DNA from: Mailhella sp. | Lineage (GTDB): Bacteria; Desulfobacterota; Desulfovibrionia; Desulfovibrionales; Desulfovibrionaceae | Assembly (NCBI GenBank): GCA_017411945.1 | Contig: JAFQPD010000052.1 | Span: 1-12,402 of the forward strand | DNA length: 12,402 bases | Direction: 5' to 3' | In this document: positions 1-5,315 of the stretch, piece by piece | How positions within the stretch are numbered: the stretch's first letter is position 1 | Layout of the letters: every line of letters starts with the position of its first letter | Program-made: the position numbers and the translations under genes | The notes under the pieces: model-generated | The model's input: the letters and a program-made list of their open reading frames with translations, nothing else | What the model was told of the DNA's origin: nothing | The model's database searches: none

Positions 1-482
1 AGGCCCACGTCGTCGTATTCACGCAGGGTGAATTCCACGCCGCACTTCTGGGCCACGAACACGCCGGTGGTGCCGATCTGGCCGCCGACCTTCTTGCCCT
101 TGAGGTCTTCGAAGCCCTTGGCGACCTGGCCGTTCTGCATGACGATGATCTGGCTCACGTTGTAGTAGGGCTCGGTGAAGAGGAATGCCTTCTGGCGTTC
201 GGGGGTGATGGTAACGCCGGAAGCCACGAGGTCGTAGGAACCGGCGGCGACGCCGGCGAAGATGCCGTCCCAGGCCACGTTGCGGAATTCGGCTTCGAGG
301 CCGACTTCCTTGCAGATGGCGTGGATCATGTCCACGTCGAAGCCCACGATCTGCTTGTTGTCATCGAGCAGTTCCATGGGAGGCCAGGTGGGGTTGCAGG
401 CAACGGAGATTTTTTCGGCTGCGGCGGCAGAGGTGGCCATCACGGCGGGGAGCAGGATGGCGAGCAGGAAACGACGGAACAT
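1..482 (-). CDS. Amino-acid ABC transporter substrate-binding protein, family 3 (C-terminus beyond window)
   Basis: Periplasmic ligand-binding subunit of a polar amino acid-type ABC importer. The first 160 codons are present; the rest lies beyond base 1. Residues 1-22 form a Sec signal peptide: basic MFRR, a hydrophobic stretch, then Ala-rich ATSAAAA before EK. The mature start follows the SBP_bac_3 pattern: ISVACNPTWPPME, then GFDVDM at 47-52, the WDGIFAGVAAGSYD segment, and TITPERQKAFLFTEPYY at 91-107, which helps form the binding cleft. The ATG at 482 follows a clear AAGGAG ribosome site. The family is certain, but the ligand cannot be read from half a protein. No permease or ATPase gene is visible, so partners would lie beyond the left edge or elsewhere. 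It has its own promoter and does not depend on the upstream nfn genes. Confidence 0.9.
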   Translation of the reverse strand, partial: MFRRFLLAILLPAVMATSAAAAEKISVACNPTWPPMELLDDNKQIVGFDVDMIHAICKEVGLEAEFRNVAWDGIFAGVAAGSYDLVASGVTITPERQKAFLFTEPYYNVSQIIVMQNGQVAKGFEDLKGKKVGGQIGTTGVFVAQKCGVEFTLREYDDVG

Positions 483-517
483 GGCTTTCTCCTTGGGAGG
501 AAAATTTTTGAAGAAAT

Positions 518-547
518 ATTATTGGAGGCAAAGGGCCGCCGTGTCAA
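518..547 (-). promoter_or_regulatory. Sigma70-type promoter of the binding-protein gene
   Basis: Read on the minus strand, a perfect -35 TTGACA (547-542) is followed by an 18-bp spacer and a -10 AATAAT (523-518), one base off consensus. The downstream AT-rich leader of roughly 30 nt ends in the AAGGAG ribosome site of the binding-protein gene. Confidence 0.75.
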
Positions 548-565
548 GAAAACAGGAAAAGGAAG

Positions 566-582
566 AGGGAAAAAGTTTCCCT
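566..582. repeat. Inverted repeat upstream of the binding-protein promoter
   Basis: AGGGAAA (566-572) and TTTCCCT (576-582) form a perfect 7-bp inverted repeat around the trinucleotide AAG. It sits about 20 bp upstream of the -35 box at 542-547, where an activator or operator site could lie. It is surrounded by purine-rich repeats of similar composition, so it may be only a by-product of low-complexity sequence. Confidence 0.35.
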
Positions 583-635
583 TTCCCTGCACGGCAGCGC
601 GTCCCGGGCGCTGGCCATGGCTGGCGCACACGCGA

Positions 636-673
636 AAGGCCGCCGCCCTGCACTCTGGCAAAGCGGCGGCCTT
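636..673 (-). terminator. GC-rich hairpin, second terminator-like element after nfnB
   Basis: AAGGCCGCCGC (636-646) pairs perfectly with GCGGCGGCCTT (663-673), an 11-bp stem with a 16-nt loop. On the minus strand it is followed only by a short TTTC, so it is a weaker terminator than the hairpin just upstream at 676-712. It probably acts as a backup. Confidence 0.5.
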
Positions 674-675
674 CG

Positions 676-712
676 AAAAATCACCCCGTTTTTCCTGCCA
701 GAATACGGGGTG
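676..712 (-). terminator. Intrinsic terminator of nfnAB
   Basis: On the minus strand CACCCCGT (712-705) pairs with ACGGGGTG (689-682), an 8-bp perfect stem, followed after one A by a run of five T (680-676). It lies about 65 nt past the nfnB stop. A further imperfect hairpin (733-741 with 753-761, one mismatch) stands between the stop codon and this terminator. Confidence 0.7.
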
Positions 713-776
713 CGGAGCCGGAATCCGGGAAAGGCCTTCGGCGTGGCCCTGCCCGAAGCCCGGCTTCCAGATTCCT

Positions 777-2171
777 TTATTCCAGACCCATCTTCTTCGC
801 GATGGACTGGGCGGCGCGGCGGCCTGCGCCCATGGCGAGGATGACAGTGGCGGCGCCGGTGACGATATCGCCGCCGGCATACACGTTGGGGATGGAAGTC
901 TCGCCGTTTTCATCCACGGCGATGTAGTTGCGGTCGGTGAGCTTGAGGCCGGGGGTGCAGTCCAGCATCAGGGGGTTGGAACGGGTGCCGAGGGCTACGA
1001 TGGCGAGGTCCGTCTCCTGAATGAAGTTAGAGCCTTCCACAGGCTTGGGACGGCGGCGGCCGGAAGCGTCGGGTTCGCCGAGCTCCATGCGCTGGAGCTC
1101 CACGCCGGTGAGCTGCTGGTTCTCATCGGTGATGAAGCGCAGGGGAGCGGAGAGCTCGAGGAGCTGCACGCCTTCTTCCAGCGCGTGTTCGATCTCTTCA
1201 CCGCGGGCGGGCATTTCGGCGCGGGTACGGCGGTACACGATGTGTACGCTCTCAGCGCCGAGGCGCAGGGCGGTACGGGCGGCGTCCATGGCCACGTTGC
1301 CGGCACCGAACACGGTGACATGCTTGCCGGGGGCAACGGGGGTGTCGTACTTCGGGAAGGAATGGGCGCGGCCGAGGTTCACGCGGGTGAGATATTCGTT
1401 GGCGGAGAACACGCCTATGCAGTTCTCGCCGGGCACGCCGAGGAAGTAAGGCAGGCCGGCGCCCACGCCGATGAACACGGCTTCGTAGCCTTCATCGAGC
1501 AGGCTCTGCACGGTGACGGTGCGGCCGCCCACATAGTTGAGGCGGATGTCCACGCCGGTGGAACGCAGGCAGTCGAGCTCGCGGGCCACCACGTCCTTGG
1601 GCAGGCGGAAGGCGGGGATGCCGTAGACGAGCACGCCGCCGGCCTCATGCAGGCCTTCGAACATGGTCACATCCACGCCGAGGCGGGAAAGGTAGCCGGC
1701 GCAGGTGATGGAAGCAGGGCCGGAGCCGATGCAGGCCACCTTGCGGCCGAGGCGGATGACGCCGGTGGGGCATTCATGCTTGGCGTTGTCGGCCACGAAG
1801 CGTTCGAGGCGGCCGATGGCCACGGGTTCGCCCTTCTTGCCGAGTATGCACTTGCCTTCGCACTGCTTTTCCTGGGGGCAGACGCGGCCGCACACGGCGG
1901 GAAGGGAGCTGGCCTTGTAGATGATGCGGTTGGCTTCGTCGAGGTCGCCCTTGGCCACTTCAGCGATGAAGGCGGGGATGTCTATCTCCACGGGGCAGCC
2001 CTGGCGGCAGAGAGGCTTCTTGCACTGCAGGCAGCGGGTAGCTTCGGCCTGGGCCATCTCAAGGGTGTAGCCGAGGGCCACTTCGTCGAAATTCCTGATG
2101 CGCTCTTCAGCGGACTGGCAGGGCATCTCGTGGCGGGCGATCTTCGCGCCCTTCATGACAGTCTGGCTCAT
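777..2171 (-). CDS. nfnB: NfnB/NfnL, large subunit of electron-bifurcating ferredoxin:NADP+ oxidoreductase
   Basis: Large subunit (464 aa, the usual size) of the NfnAB complex. The complex couples NADH and reduced ferredoxin to reduction of two NADP+, or runs in reverse, by flavin-based electron bifurcation in the cytoplasm. Eight N-terminal cysteines fit two [4Fe-4S] clusters: C47, C50, C55, C59 and C94, C98, C104, C108. FAD binding is indicated by GSGPA at 149-153, and a second Rossmann motif GAGNVAMD at 289-296 with YRRTRAEMPA at 313-322 fits NADP(H). YAGGD at 431-435 is the C-terminal FAD motif. The start follows GGAGGACTGAT, which overlaps the end of nfnA, so the two are translationally coupled. 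Such proteins are often labelled glutamate synthase small chain (gltA/gltD-like) or sulfide dehydrogenase SudA. The adjacent nfnA and absence of a glutamate synthase large chain favour Nfn. Confidence 0.88.
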   Translation of the reverse strand: MSQTVMKGAKIARHEMPCQSAEERIRNFDEVALGYTLEMAQAEATRCLQCKKPLCRQGCPVEIDIPAFIAEVAKGDLDEANRIIYKASSLPAVCGRVCPQEKQCEGKCILGKKGEPVAIGRLERFVADNAKHECPTGVIRLGRKVACIGSGPASITCAGYLSRLGVDVTMFEGLHEAGGVLVYGIPAFRLPKDVVARELDCLRSTGVDIRLNYVGGRTVTVQSLLDEGYEAVFIGVGAGLPYFLGVPGENCIGVFSANEYLTRVNLGRAHSFPKYDTPVAPGKHVTVFGAGNVAMDAARTALRLGAESVHIVYRRTRAEMPARGEEIEHALEEGVQLLELSAPLRFITDENQQLTGVELQRMELGEPDASGRRRPKPVEGSNFIQETDLAIVALGTRSNPLMLDCTPGLKLTDRNYIAVDENGETSIPNVYAGGDIVTGAATVILAMGAGRRAAQSIAKKMGLE

Positions 2172-2172
2172 A

Positions 2173-3048
2173 TCAGTCCTCCTTCTTCTCGGCGAGCTTG
2201 TCCATGCAGTTGCAGCGGCGTTCCTCGCGGGCCTGGCCTTCCTGAGTGCGGAAGGAGCCGAGGCGGGTGCGCAGTTCGGCGAAGTCGACCTTGTGGCCGT
2301 CGAATTCAGGGCCGTCCACGCAGGTGAACTTCATTTCGCCGCCAACGGTCACGCGGCAGGCTCCGCACATGCCGAGGCCGTCCACCATGAGGGAGTTCAG
2401 GCTCACGGTGGTGGGCTTCTCGTAGCCGCGGGTGAGCTCGGCCACGGCCTGCATCATGGGAACGGGGCCCACGGCCACCACTTCGGCGATGTTCTCGCCC
2501 TCTTCGTCGAGGCGGTTGCGCACGAGATCGGTCACGATGCCCTGGGAGCCCATGGAGCCGTCGTCGGTGGAGACGAGCACTTCGTCGCAGAACAGGGAGA
2601 GCTCCTTGTGGAAGAGGAGCAGTTCCTTGTTGCGGGCGCCGATGCAGGCGATGACGTAGTTGCCGGCATCGTGGTGGCCCTTGGCGATGTGGTGCATGGC
2701 GGCCACGCCGGTGCCGCCGCCCACGCAGATGACCTTCTTGGGAGCGGGGAACCCTTCGATATGCGTAGCGCGGCCGAGAGGGCCGCAGACGTCCTGGATG
2801 ACGTCGCCTTCGTTCAGATCTTCAAGCATCTGGGTGGAACGGCCCAGCACCAGATACACGATGGTGATGGTGCCGTTTTCCTTGTCGGCGTCGGCAATGG
2901 TCAGGGGGAAGCGTTCGCCGTGTTCGTCCACGCGAAGTATGACGAAATGGCCGGGGCGGGCCGTGGCGGCTATCTGGGGAGCGTCCAGCACGAGCTTGCT
3001 GGTGCGGCCCGGGATGAGCTTTTCCTTGTGAAGGATCTTGGTAGGCAT
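2173..3048 (-). CDS. nfnA: NfnA/NfnS, small subunit of electron-bifurcating ferredoxin:NADP+ oxidoreductase
   Basis: Small subunit (291 aa) of NfnAB, in the ferredoxin-NADP reductase/PyrK-like fold. It carries FAD and a [2Fe-2S] cluster and is the NAD(H)-interacting side. RFPLTIAD at 46-53 is the flavin-binding motif, GGGTGVAA at 110-117 the pyridine-nucleotide loop, and GPVPMM at 194-199 the conserved C-terminal nucleotide-site motif. The cluster region is D223-GLGM-C228-GA-C231 followed by C243, matching the Asp plus three Cys ligation described for Nfn small subunits rather than four Cys. It is the first gene of a two-gene operon; its stop codon is one base away from the nfnB ATG. GAGGA lies before the ATG at 3048. 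SudB and PyrK are close relatives, but pairing with nfnB settles the assignment. Confidence 0.88.
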   Translation of the reverse strand: MPTKILHKEKLIPGRTSKLVLDAPQIAATARPGHFVILRVDEHGERFPLTIADADKENGTITIVYLVLGRSTQMLEDLNEGDVIQDVCGPLGRATHIEGFPAPKKVICVGGGTGVAAMHHIAKGHHDAGNYVIACIGARNKELLLFHKELSLFCDEVLVSTDDGSMGSQGIVTDLVRNRLDEEGENIAEVVAVGPVPMMQAVAELTRGYEKPTTVSLNSLMVDGLGMCGACRVTVGGEMKFTCVDGPEFDGHKVDFAELRTRLGSFRTQEGQAREERRCNCMDKLAEKKED

Positions 3049-3079
3049 GGCGTTATCCTCGCATTCTGGCGGAGACTGT

Positions 3080-3091
3080 TTGAGTACTCAA
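3080..3091. promoter_or_regulatory. Perfect 12-bp palindrome at the nfnA transcription start (candidate operator)
   Basis: TTGAGTACTCAA is a perfect palindrome lying 8 bases downstream of the predicted nfnA -10 box, so it would cover about +2 to +13. A repressor bound there would block initiation. The TTGA-N4-TCAA outline resembles sites of FNR/CRP-type and Rex-type redox regulators but matches no consensus exactly, so the binding protein is unknown. Confidence 0.45.
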
Positions 3092-3099
3092 TCCATTTC

Positions 3100-3128
3100 T
3101 CAATAGAGGCAAAATCCCCAGGCGTCAA
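3100..3128 (-). promoter_or_regulatory. Sigma70-type promoter of nfnAB
   Basis: On the minus strand -35 TTGACG (3128-3123), a 17-bp spacer and -10 TATTGA (3105-3100) precede nfnA. The spacing is optimal and the predicted start near 3093 gives a leader of about 45 nt with the GAGGA ribosome site. Confidence 0.65.
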
Positions 3129-3258
3129 CCTCGTTCCGCGCTTTCGGGACAGCCGCAAGAAAAAAATCCTGCAACATACCTTTCAAGATAAGCCAAAAAG
3201 GAAACAATGTGAAACTCTTAATAACGTGACACCGCGATGCGGCAGGCGTATATCTATA

Positions 3259-3441
3259 CTCAGGGAAGCAGTCGAAACTCCGCGAGTCCCCTTCCCGAGC
3301 GGCTGCGTTTCCTCTGAGTCCTCCTCGACTCTCCTCCTGAGGGGAGGCCCGGCCAAGACCTCACCTGGCCTCCCGAAGCACGAACGCGGACATGTTCCGC
3401 AAAGATATCCGCCTCCCGCCCTCCTCCCCTGCAGGGCGGGA
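3259..3441 (+). other. Hairpin-rich, gene-free stretch (possible structured leader or non-coding RNA)
   Basis: Between nfnA and the lipoprotein (3049-3470) there is no convincing gene. Past the nfn promoter, at least five inverted repeats are strung together. They are: CTCAG-GGAA-GCAG (3259-3271) with CTGC-TTCC-CTGAG parts of 3303-3318; GAGTC/GACTC (3316-3320, 3327-3331); GGGAGGCC/GGCCTCCC (3342-3349, 3367-3374); GCGGA/TCCGC (3386-3390, 3396-3400); and TCCCGCCCT/AGGGCGGGA (3414-3422, 3433-3441). A TATACT hexamer at 3255-3260 has no good -35 partner. The last hairpin ends about 20 nt before the lipoprotein ribosome site, so it could be its 5' leader. I recognise no known riboswitch or ncRNA family in it. 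Confidence 0.4.
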
Positions 3442-3470
3442 CGGCCCGGAACTCCGAAAAGGAGGCACCT

Positions 3471-3752
3471 ATGCGCCGCATCCTCTCTTTCTGCCTGATA
3501 TGCCTGTTCGCCTTTTCTCTCACTGCCTGCGGGCCCCGTGAGCATCGCGTCCTCGCCACCACGGCTTTCGGAGCTGTGGCCGGCGCCGGGCTCACCGCCG
3601 CCTTCGACGGCGACCCGCTGGCCGGAGCCGTCATCGGCGGCAGCATGGGCGCGCTGGGCGGCTATGCCCTCAGCACTCCCCGCCACCATGCCCCGCGCCA
3701 CTGGCACGGCGGACATCACCGCCCGCCCCGCCACCACCGCGGCTGGCGATGA
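3471..3752 (+). CDS. Small glycine-zipper lipoprotein with His-rich C-terminus
   Basis: A 93-aa predicted lipoprotein. MRR plus a hydrophobic stretch ends in the lipobox LTAC, giving acylation at C20 and export to the cell envelope. Residues 31-66 are rich in Gly and Ala with the small-residue spacing of glycine-zipper membrane segments (GAVAGAG, then AGAVIGGSMGALGG). Residues 71-90 contain eight His mixed with Arg and Pro, which suggests metal or anionic-surface binding. An AGGAGG ribosome site lies 6 nt before the ATG. The family resembles small 17-kDa-antigen-like (Rick_17kDa/glycine zipper 2TM) lipoproteins, but the match is by pattern only and no function can be assigned. The His-rich carbonic anhydrase on the opposite strand is the nearest protein with a similar tail. 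Confidence 0.75.
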   Translation: MRRILSFCLICLFAFSLTACGPREHRVLATTAFGAVAGAGLTAAFDGDPLAGAVIGGSMGALGGYALSTPRHHAPRHWHGGHHRPPRHHRGWR

Positions 3753-3766
3753 CATTTCCCCCGACA

Positions 3767-3804
3767 GGGCTTTCGGCGCGGACGCACTCCCCGCCCGAAA
3801 GCCC
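3767..3804 (+). terminator. Strong hairpin after the lipoprotein gene
   Basis: GGGCTTTCGG (3767-3776) pairs perfectly with CCGAAAGCCC (3795-3804). After one bulged C the stem continues as GCGG/CCGC (3778-3781, 3791-3794). There is no T run behind it, so it is either a weak terminator or an RNA 3'-end stabiliser. Confidence 0.45.
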
Positions 3805-3820
3805 GCCCCTCACTCGGCAG

Positions 3821-3850
3821 AGGCCGGAGACCATGGCAGGACTCCGGCCT
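3821..3850 (+). terminator. Second hairpin between the lipoprotein and the miniprotein gene
   Basis: AGGCCGGAG (3821-3829) and CTCCGGCCT (3842-3850) form a perfect 9-bp stem with a 12-nt loop. It is followed by TCCGTGTC, a poor T tract. It ends 37 nt before the start of the 44-codon gene, so it may instead be part of that gene's leader. Confidence 0.4.
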
Positions 3851-3887
3851 TCCGTGTCATATTGCGGCAAGACAAAAGGATACATCT

Positions 3888-4022
3888 ATGGCAGCTTCCC
3901 CTGATGCGCACCCGTTCTGGAAAGGAGCATGGAAGCTCGTGATCGGGCTCATGACGCTTCCCGCCATCCTGTTCGCTGTGATGATACTTGCGGATATCAT
4001 ACTGACACCGCTCATTTACTGA
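3888..4022 (+). CDS. 44-aa predicted single-span membrane miniprotein
   Basis: A short open frame of 44 codons plus TGA. An AAAAGGA ribosome site lies 7 nt upstream of the ATG. The product begins with a hydrophilic MAASPDAHPFWKGAWK, then runs from residue 17 to the end as an almost uninterrupted hydrophobic helix (LVIGLMTLPAILFAVM, then ILADIILTPLIY). Basic residues before the helix and none after it predict an N-in topology. The frame is followed after about 30 nt by a hairpin that can terminate in both directions. I recognise no family. The good start, helix-like composition and bounded position argue for a real gene, but its size means chance cannot be excluded without conservation data. 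Confidence 0.55.
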   Translation: MAASPDAHPFWKGAWKLVIGLMTLPAILFAVMILADIILTPLIY

Positions 4023-4047
4023 CATCGTGCCAGCTCCAGCTCTTCTC

Positions 4048-4083
4048 ATAAGAAAAGGCCGAAGCCCCTCAGGCTCCGGCCTT
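4048..4083 (-). terminator. Terminator of the carbonic anhydrase gene, possibly bidirectional
   Basis: AAGGCCG-A-AGCC (4055-4066) pairs with GGCT-C-CGGCCTT (4072-4083), eleven base pairs interrupted by one A/C mismatch with a 5-nt loop. On the minus strand it is followed by TTTTCTTAT. It lies between convergent genes and could also stop transcripts of the 44-aa gene. Confidence 0.65.
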
Positions 4084-4089
4084 CTTCAT

Positions 4090-5010
4090 TTAATCGTGCC
4101 TGCCGCGAACATGGCCATGCGGGCTGCGCGGCAGATGTTCGCGGTGATGTTCGGGAGCGTGCGCACGCTTCTTGCGGCCCTCCTCCATGGTACGGCTGTC
4201 GTAATGCGCCCAGAGAGCTTCTCCGTGCTCTTCCCAATGTTCGGCGCGGGGGCGGCGTTCGTGATGATGCCCGCCATGGCTCTCAAGGTCATGGGCATGC
4301 GGCCTGCCCACCAGCGGGCGGAAAGCCTGCTCCTTCTGGTCGAACTCGAGGAGTTCGCCGCTCTGCAGGTCGAAATACCAGCCGTGCAGGGCGAGCCTCC
4401 CGGCTTCCACGGCTTCCTTCACCCACGGGAAGGTGAGCAGGTTCTCCAGCGAGAGGCGCACGCTCCACAGCTCGCAGGCCCGCGCCTTGTCGGCAAGGCA
4501 GACCTCGCCCATGCCTTCTTCCGCCCGCTCCAGCGCACGCACAGCGACCTTTACCCACGGGCCGATGAACTCGTCCTCTTCGGCCTCGGGCAGAAATTCC
4601 CCGGCAAGTATGCGCGCACGCGCCGAAACAAGGGCCTTGATGCCGCCGCAGCAGGCATGCCCCATAACGATGATGTCCTGCACCTTGAGGTGCTTCACCG
4701 CGTACTCGATGGCCGCGTTCTGGCTCAGCGCGCCGCCGCCCGGAACATAGGGATGGACAAGGTTGGCCACGTTGCGCAGGATGAAGAGGTCGCCGGGGCG
4801 ACTGTCCGTGAGGAGCACGGGATCGACGCGCGAATCGCTGCAGGCTATGACCAGAGCCTGCGGCTTCTGCCCGCGCTTCAGCTCCTGAAAGAGCGGCTCG
4901 TCCGGATGATACCAGCGATGCTGGAAACGCCGGAAGCCGGAAGAAAGACGGACGATAAGCGGATGCTGGGAACGGTCGGGCCGACGGGTGGAAAGGATGC
5001 GCATTGACAT
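4090..5010 (-). CDS. Beta-class carbonic anhydrase with His-rich C-terminal tail
   Basis: Zinc enzyme interconverting CO2 and bicarbonate in the cytoplasm. The 306-aa product has the beta-class zinc/catalytic set: CSDSR (C57, D59, R61) and HACC (H118, C121), within the family stretch ALVIACSDSRV, GDLFILRNVANLV and AIEYAVKHL. The catalytic domain ends near residue 235. The last about 70 residues form a charged, His-rich extension with 16 His, including GGHHH, which makes the protein longer than the roughly 200-230 aa typical of bacterial beta enzymes. I chose the ATG at 5010 because GGAG sits 5 nt upstream. A longer version from a GTG at 5052 would add 14 residues without a ribosome site. It is transcribed divergently from the riboswitch-terC unit and has its own terminator. 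Confidence 0.9.
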   Translation of the reverse strand: MSMRILSTRRPDRSQHPLIVRLSSGFRRFQHRWYHPDEPLFQELKRGQKPQALVIACSDSRVDPVLLTDSRPGDLFILRNVANLVHPYVPGGGALSQNAAIEYAVKHLKVQDIIVMGHACCGGIKALVSARARILAGEFLPEAEEDEFIGPWVKVAVRALERAEEGMGEVCLADKARACELWSVRLSLENLLTFPWVKEAVEAGRLALHGWYFDLQSGELLEFDQKEQAFRPLVGRPHAHDLESHGGHHHERRPRAEHWEEHGEALWAHYDSRTMEEGRKKRAHAPEHHREHLPRSPHGHVRGRHD

Positions 5011-5093
5011 GGGAGCTCCGGAAAGGCTTGCCGCAGTACGCGGATGATTCACAGTACACAGCTGGGCTTTTCAAGGCAAATCAAAAATTATTC

Positions 5094-5123
5094 TTGACAG
5101 CGAACGCTGTTTTCCGCTACGTT
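5094..5123 (+). promoter_or_regulatory. Promoter of the riboswitch-terC transcript
   Basis: A perfect TTGACA (5094-5099) is followed by an 18-bp spacer and the weak -10 TACGTT (5118-5123). The implied start near 5130 falls immediately before the aptamer P1 helix at 5132, which supports the call despite the poor -10. Confidence 0.6.
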
Positions 5124-5131
5124 TTCTTCAA

Positions 5132-5244
5132 CGCAAAGGGGAGTAACTGGAGCCGAGTGCTCCGGGCAATGTCAACAGCATGTCGCGGCGTATCCGTGGC
5201 TGGCATTGCCGTCAGCCCGCTGACTGATGAGTGAGACCTTCGCG
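5132..5244 (+). promoter_or_regulatory. yybP-ykoY (Mn2+-sensing) riboswitch aptamer
   Basis: The class hallmarks are present: AAAGGGGAGTAA at the 5' side and GAGACCTT at the 3' side. P1 is CGCAAAGG (5132-5139) with CCTTCGCG (5237-5244), one A/C mismatch. Other helices are CTGGAGC/GCTCCGG (5147-5153, 5159-5165), GCAATG/CATTGC (5166-5171, 5204-5209), GTCGCGG/CCGTGGC with two G-U pairs (5182-5188, 5194-5200), and GTCAG/CTGAC (5211-5215, 5220-5224). Known members bind Mn2+ and commonly precede TerC-like exporters, exactly as here. Confidence 0.88.
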
Positions 5245-5275
5245 GCAATGTGTACGTTGCCGGGAGGTCTTTTTT
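5234..5275 (+). terminator. Expression-platform terminator of the Mn2+ riboswitch
   Basis: AGACCT (5234-5239) pairs with AGGTCT (5265-5270). The stem continues through a T-G and a C-G pair to CGGCAA/TTGCCG (5243-5248, 5257-5262), with one bulged G and an 8-nt loop, and runs into a T tract to 5275. The 5' strand uses the same bases (5237-5241) as the 3' strand of aptamer P1, so the two structures exclude each other. Mn2+ binding should stabilise P1, block the terminator and turn terC on. Confidence 0.85.
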
Positions 5276-5315
5276 GTTTCCTTCCGGCTCATAAAGATTC
5301 GGGAGGAATCTTTTT

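Noticed and set aside
777..2171. nfnB as small subunit of glutamate synthase
   Set aside because: The domain is shared, but there is no large glutamate synthase subunit and the coupled upstream gene is an NfnA-type FAD/[2Fe-2S] protein.
321..2327. 668-codon open frame on the plus strand, and the 466-codon frame at 2098-3498
   Set aside because: Both lie opposite nfnB and nfnA and are produced by the GC-rich codon pattern of those genes. The translations are Gly/Ala/His-rich with no domain motif or ribosome site.
3255..3320. Possible tRNA or 6S-like RNA
   Set aside because: A GTTTCGACT stretch on the minus strand recalls a T-loop, but no acceptor stem, anticodon arm or CCA-compatible fold could be built; the 6S central bubble pattern was also not evident.
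3183..3755. 190-codon minus-strand frame over the hairpin region and lipoprotein gene
   Set aside because: No ribosome site or motif, composition Arg/Gly-rich, and the opposite strand has a lipoprotein with AGGAGG and a lipobox.
4090..5052. Carbonic anhydrase starting at the GTG at 5052
   Set aside because: No ribosome site precedes the GTG; GGAG lies 5 nt before the ATG at 5010.
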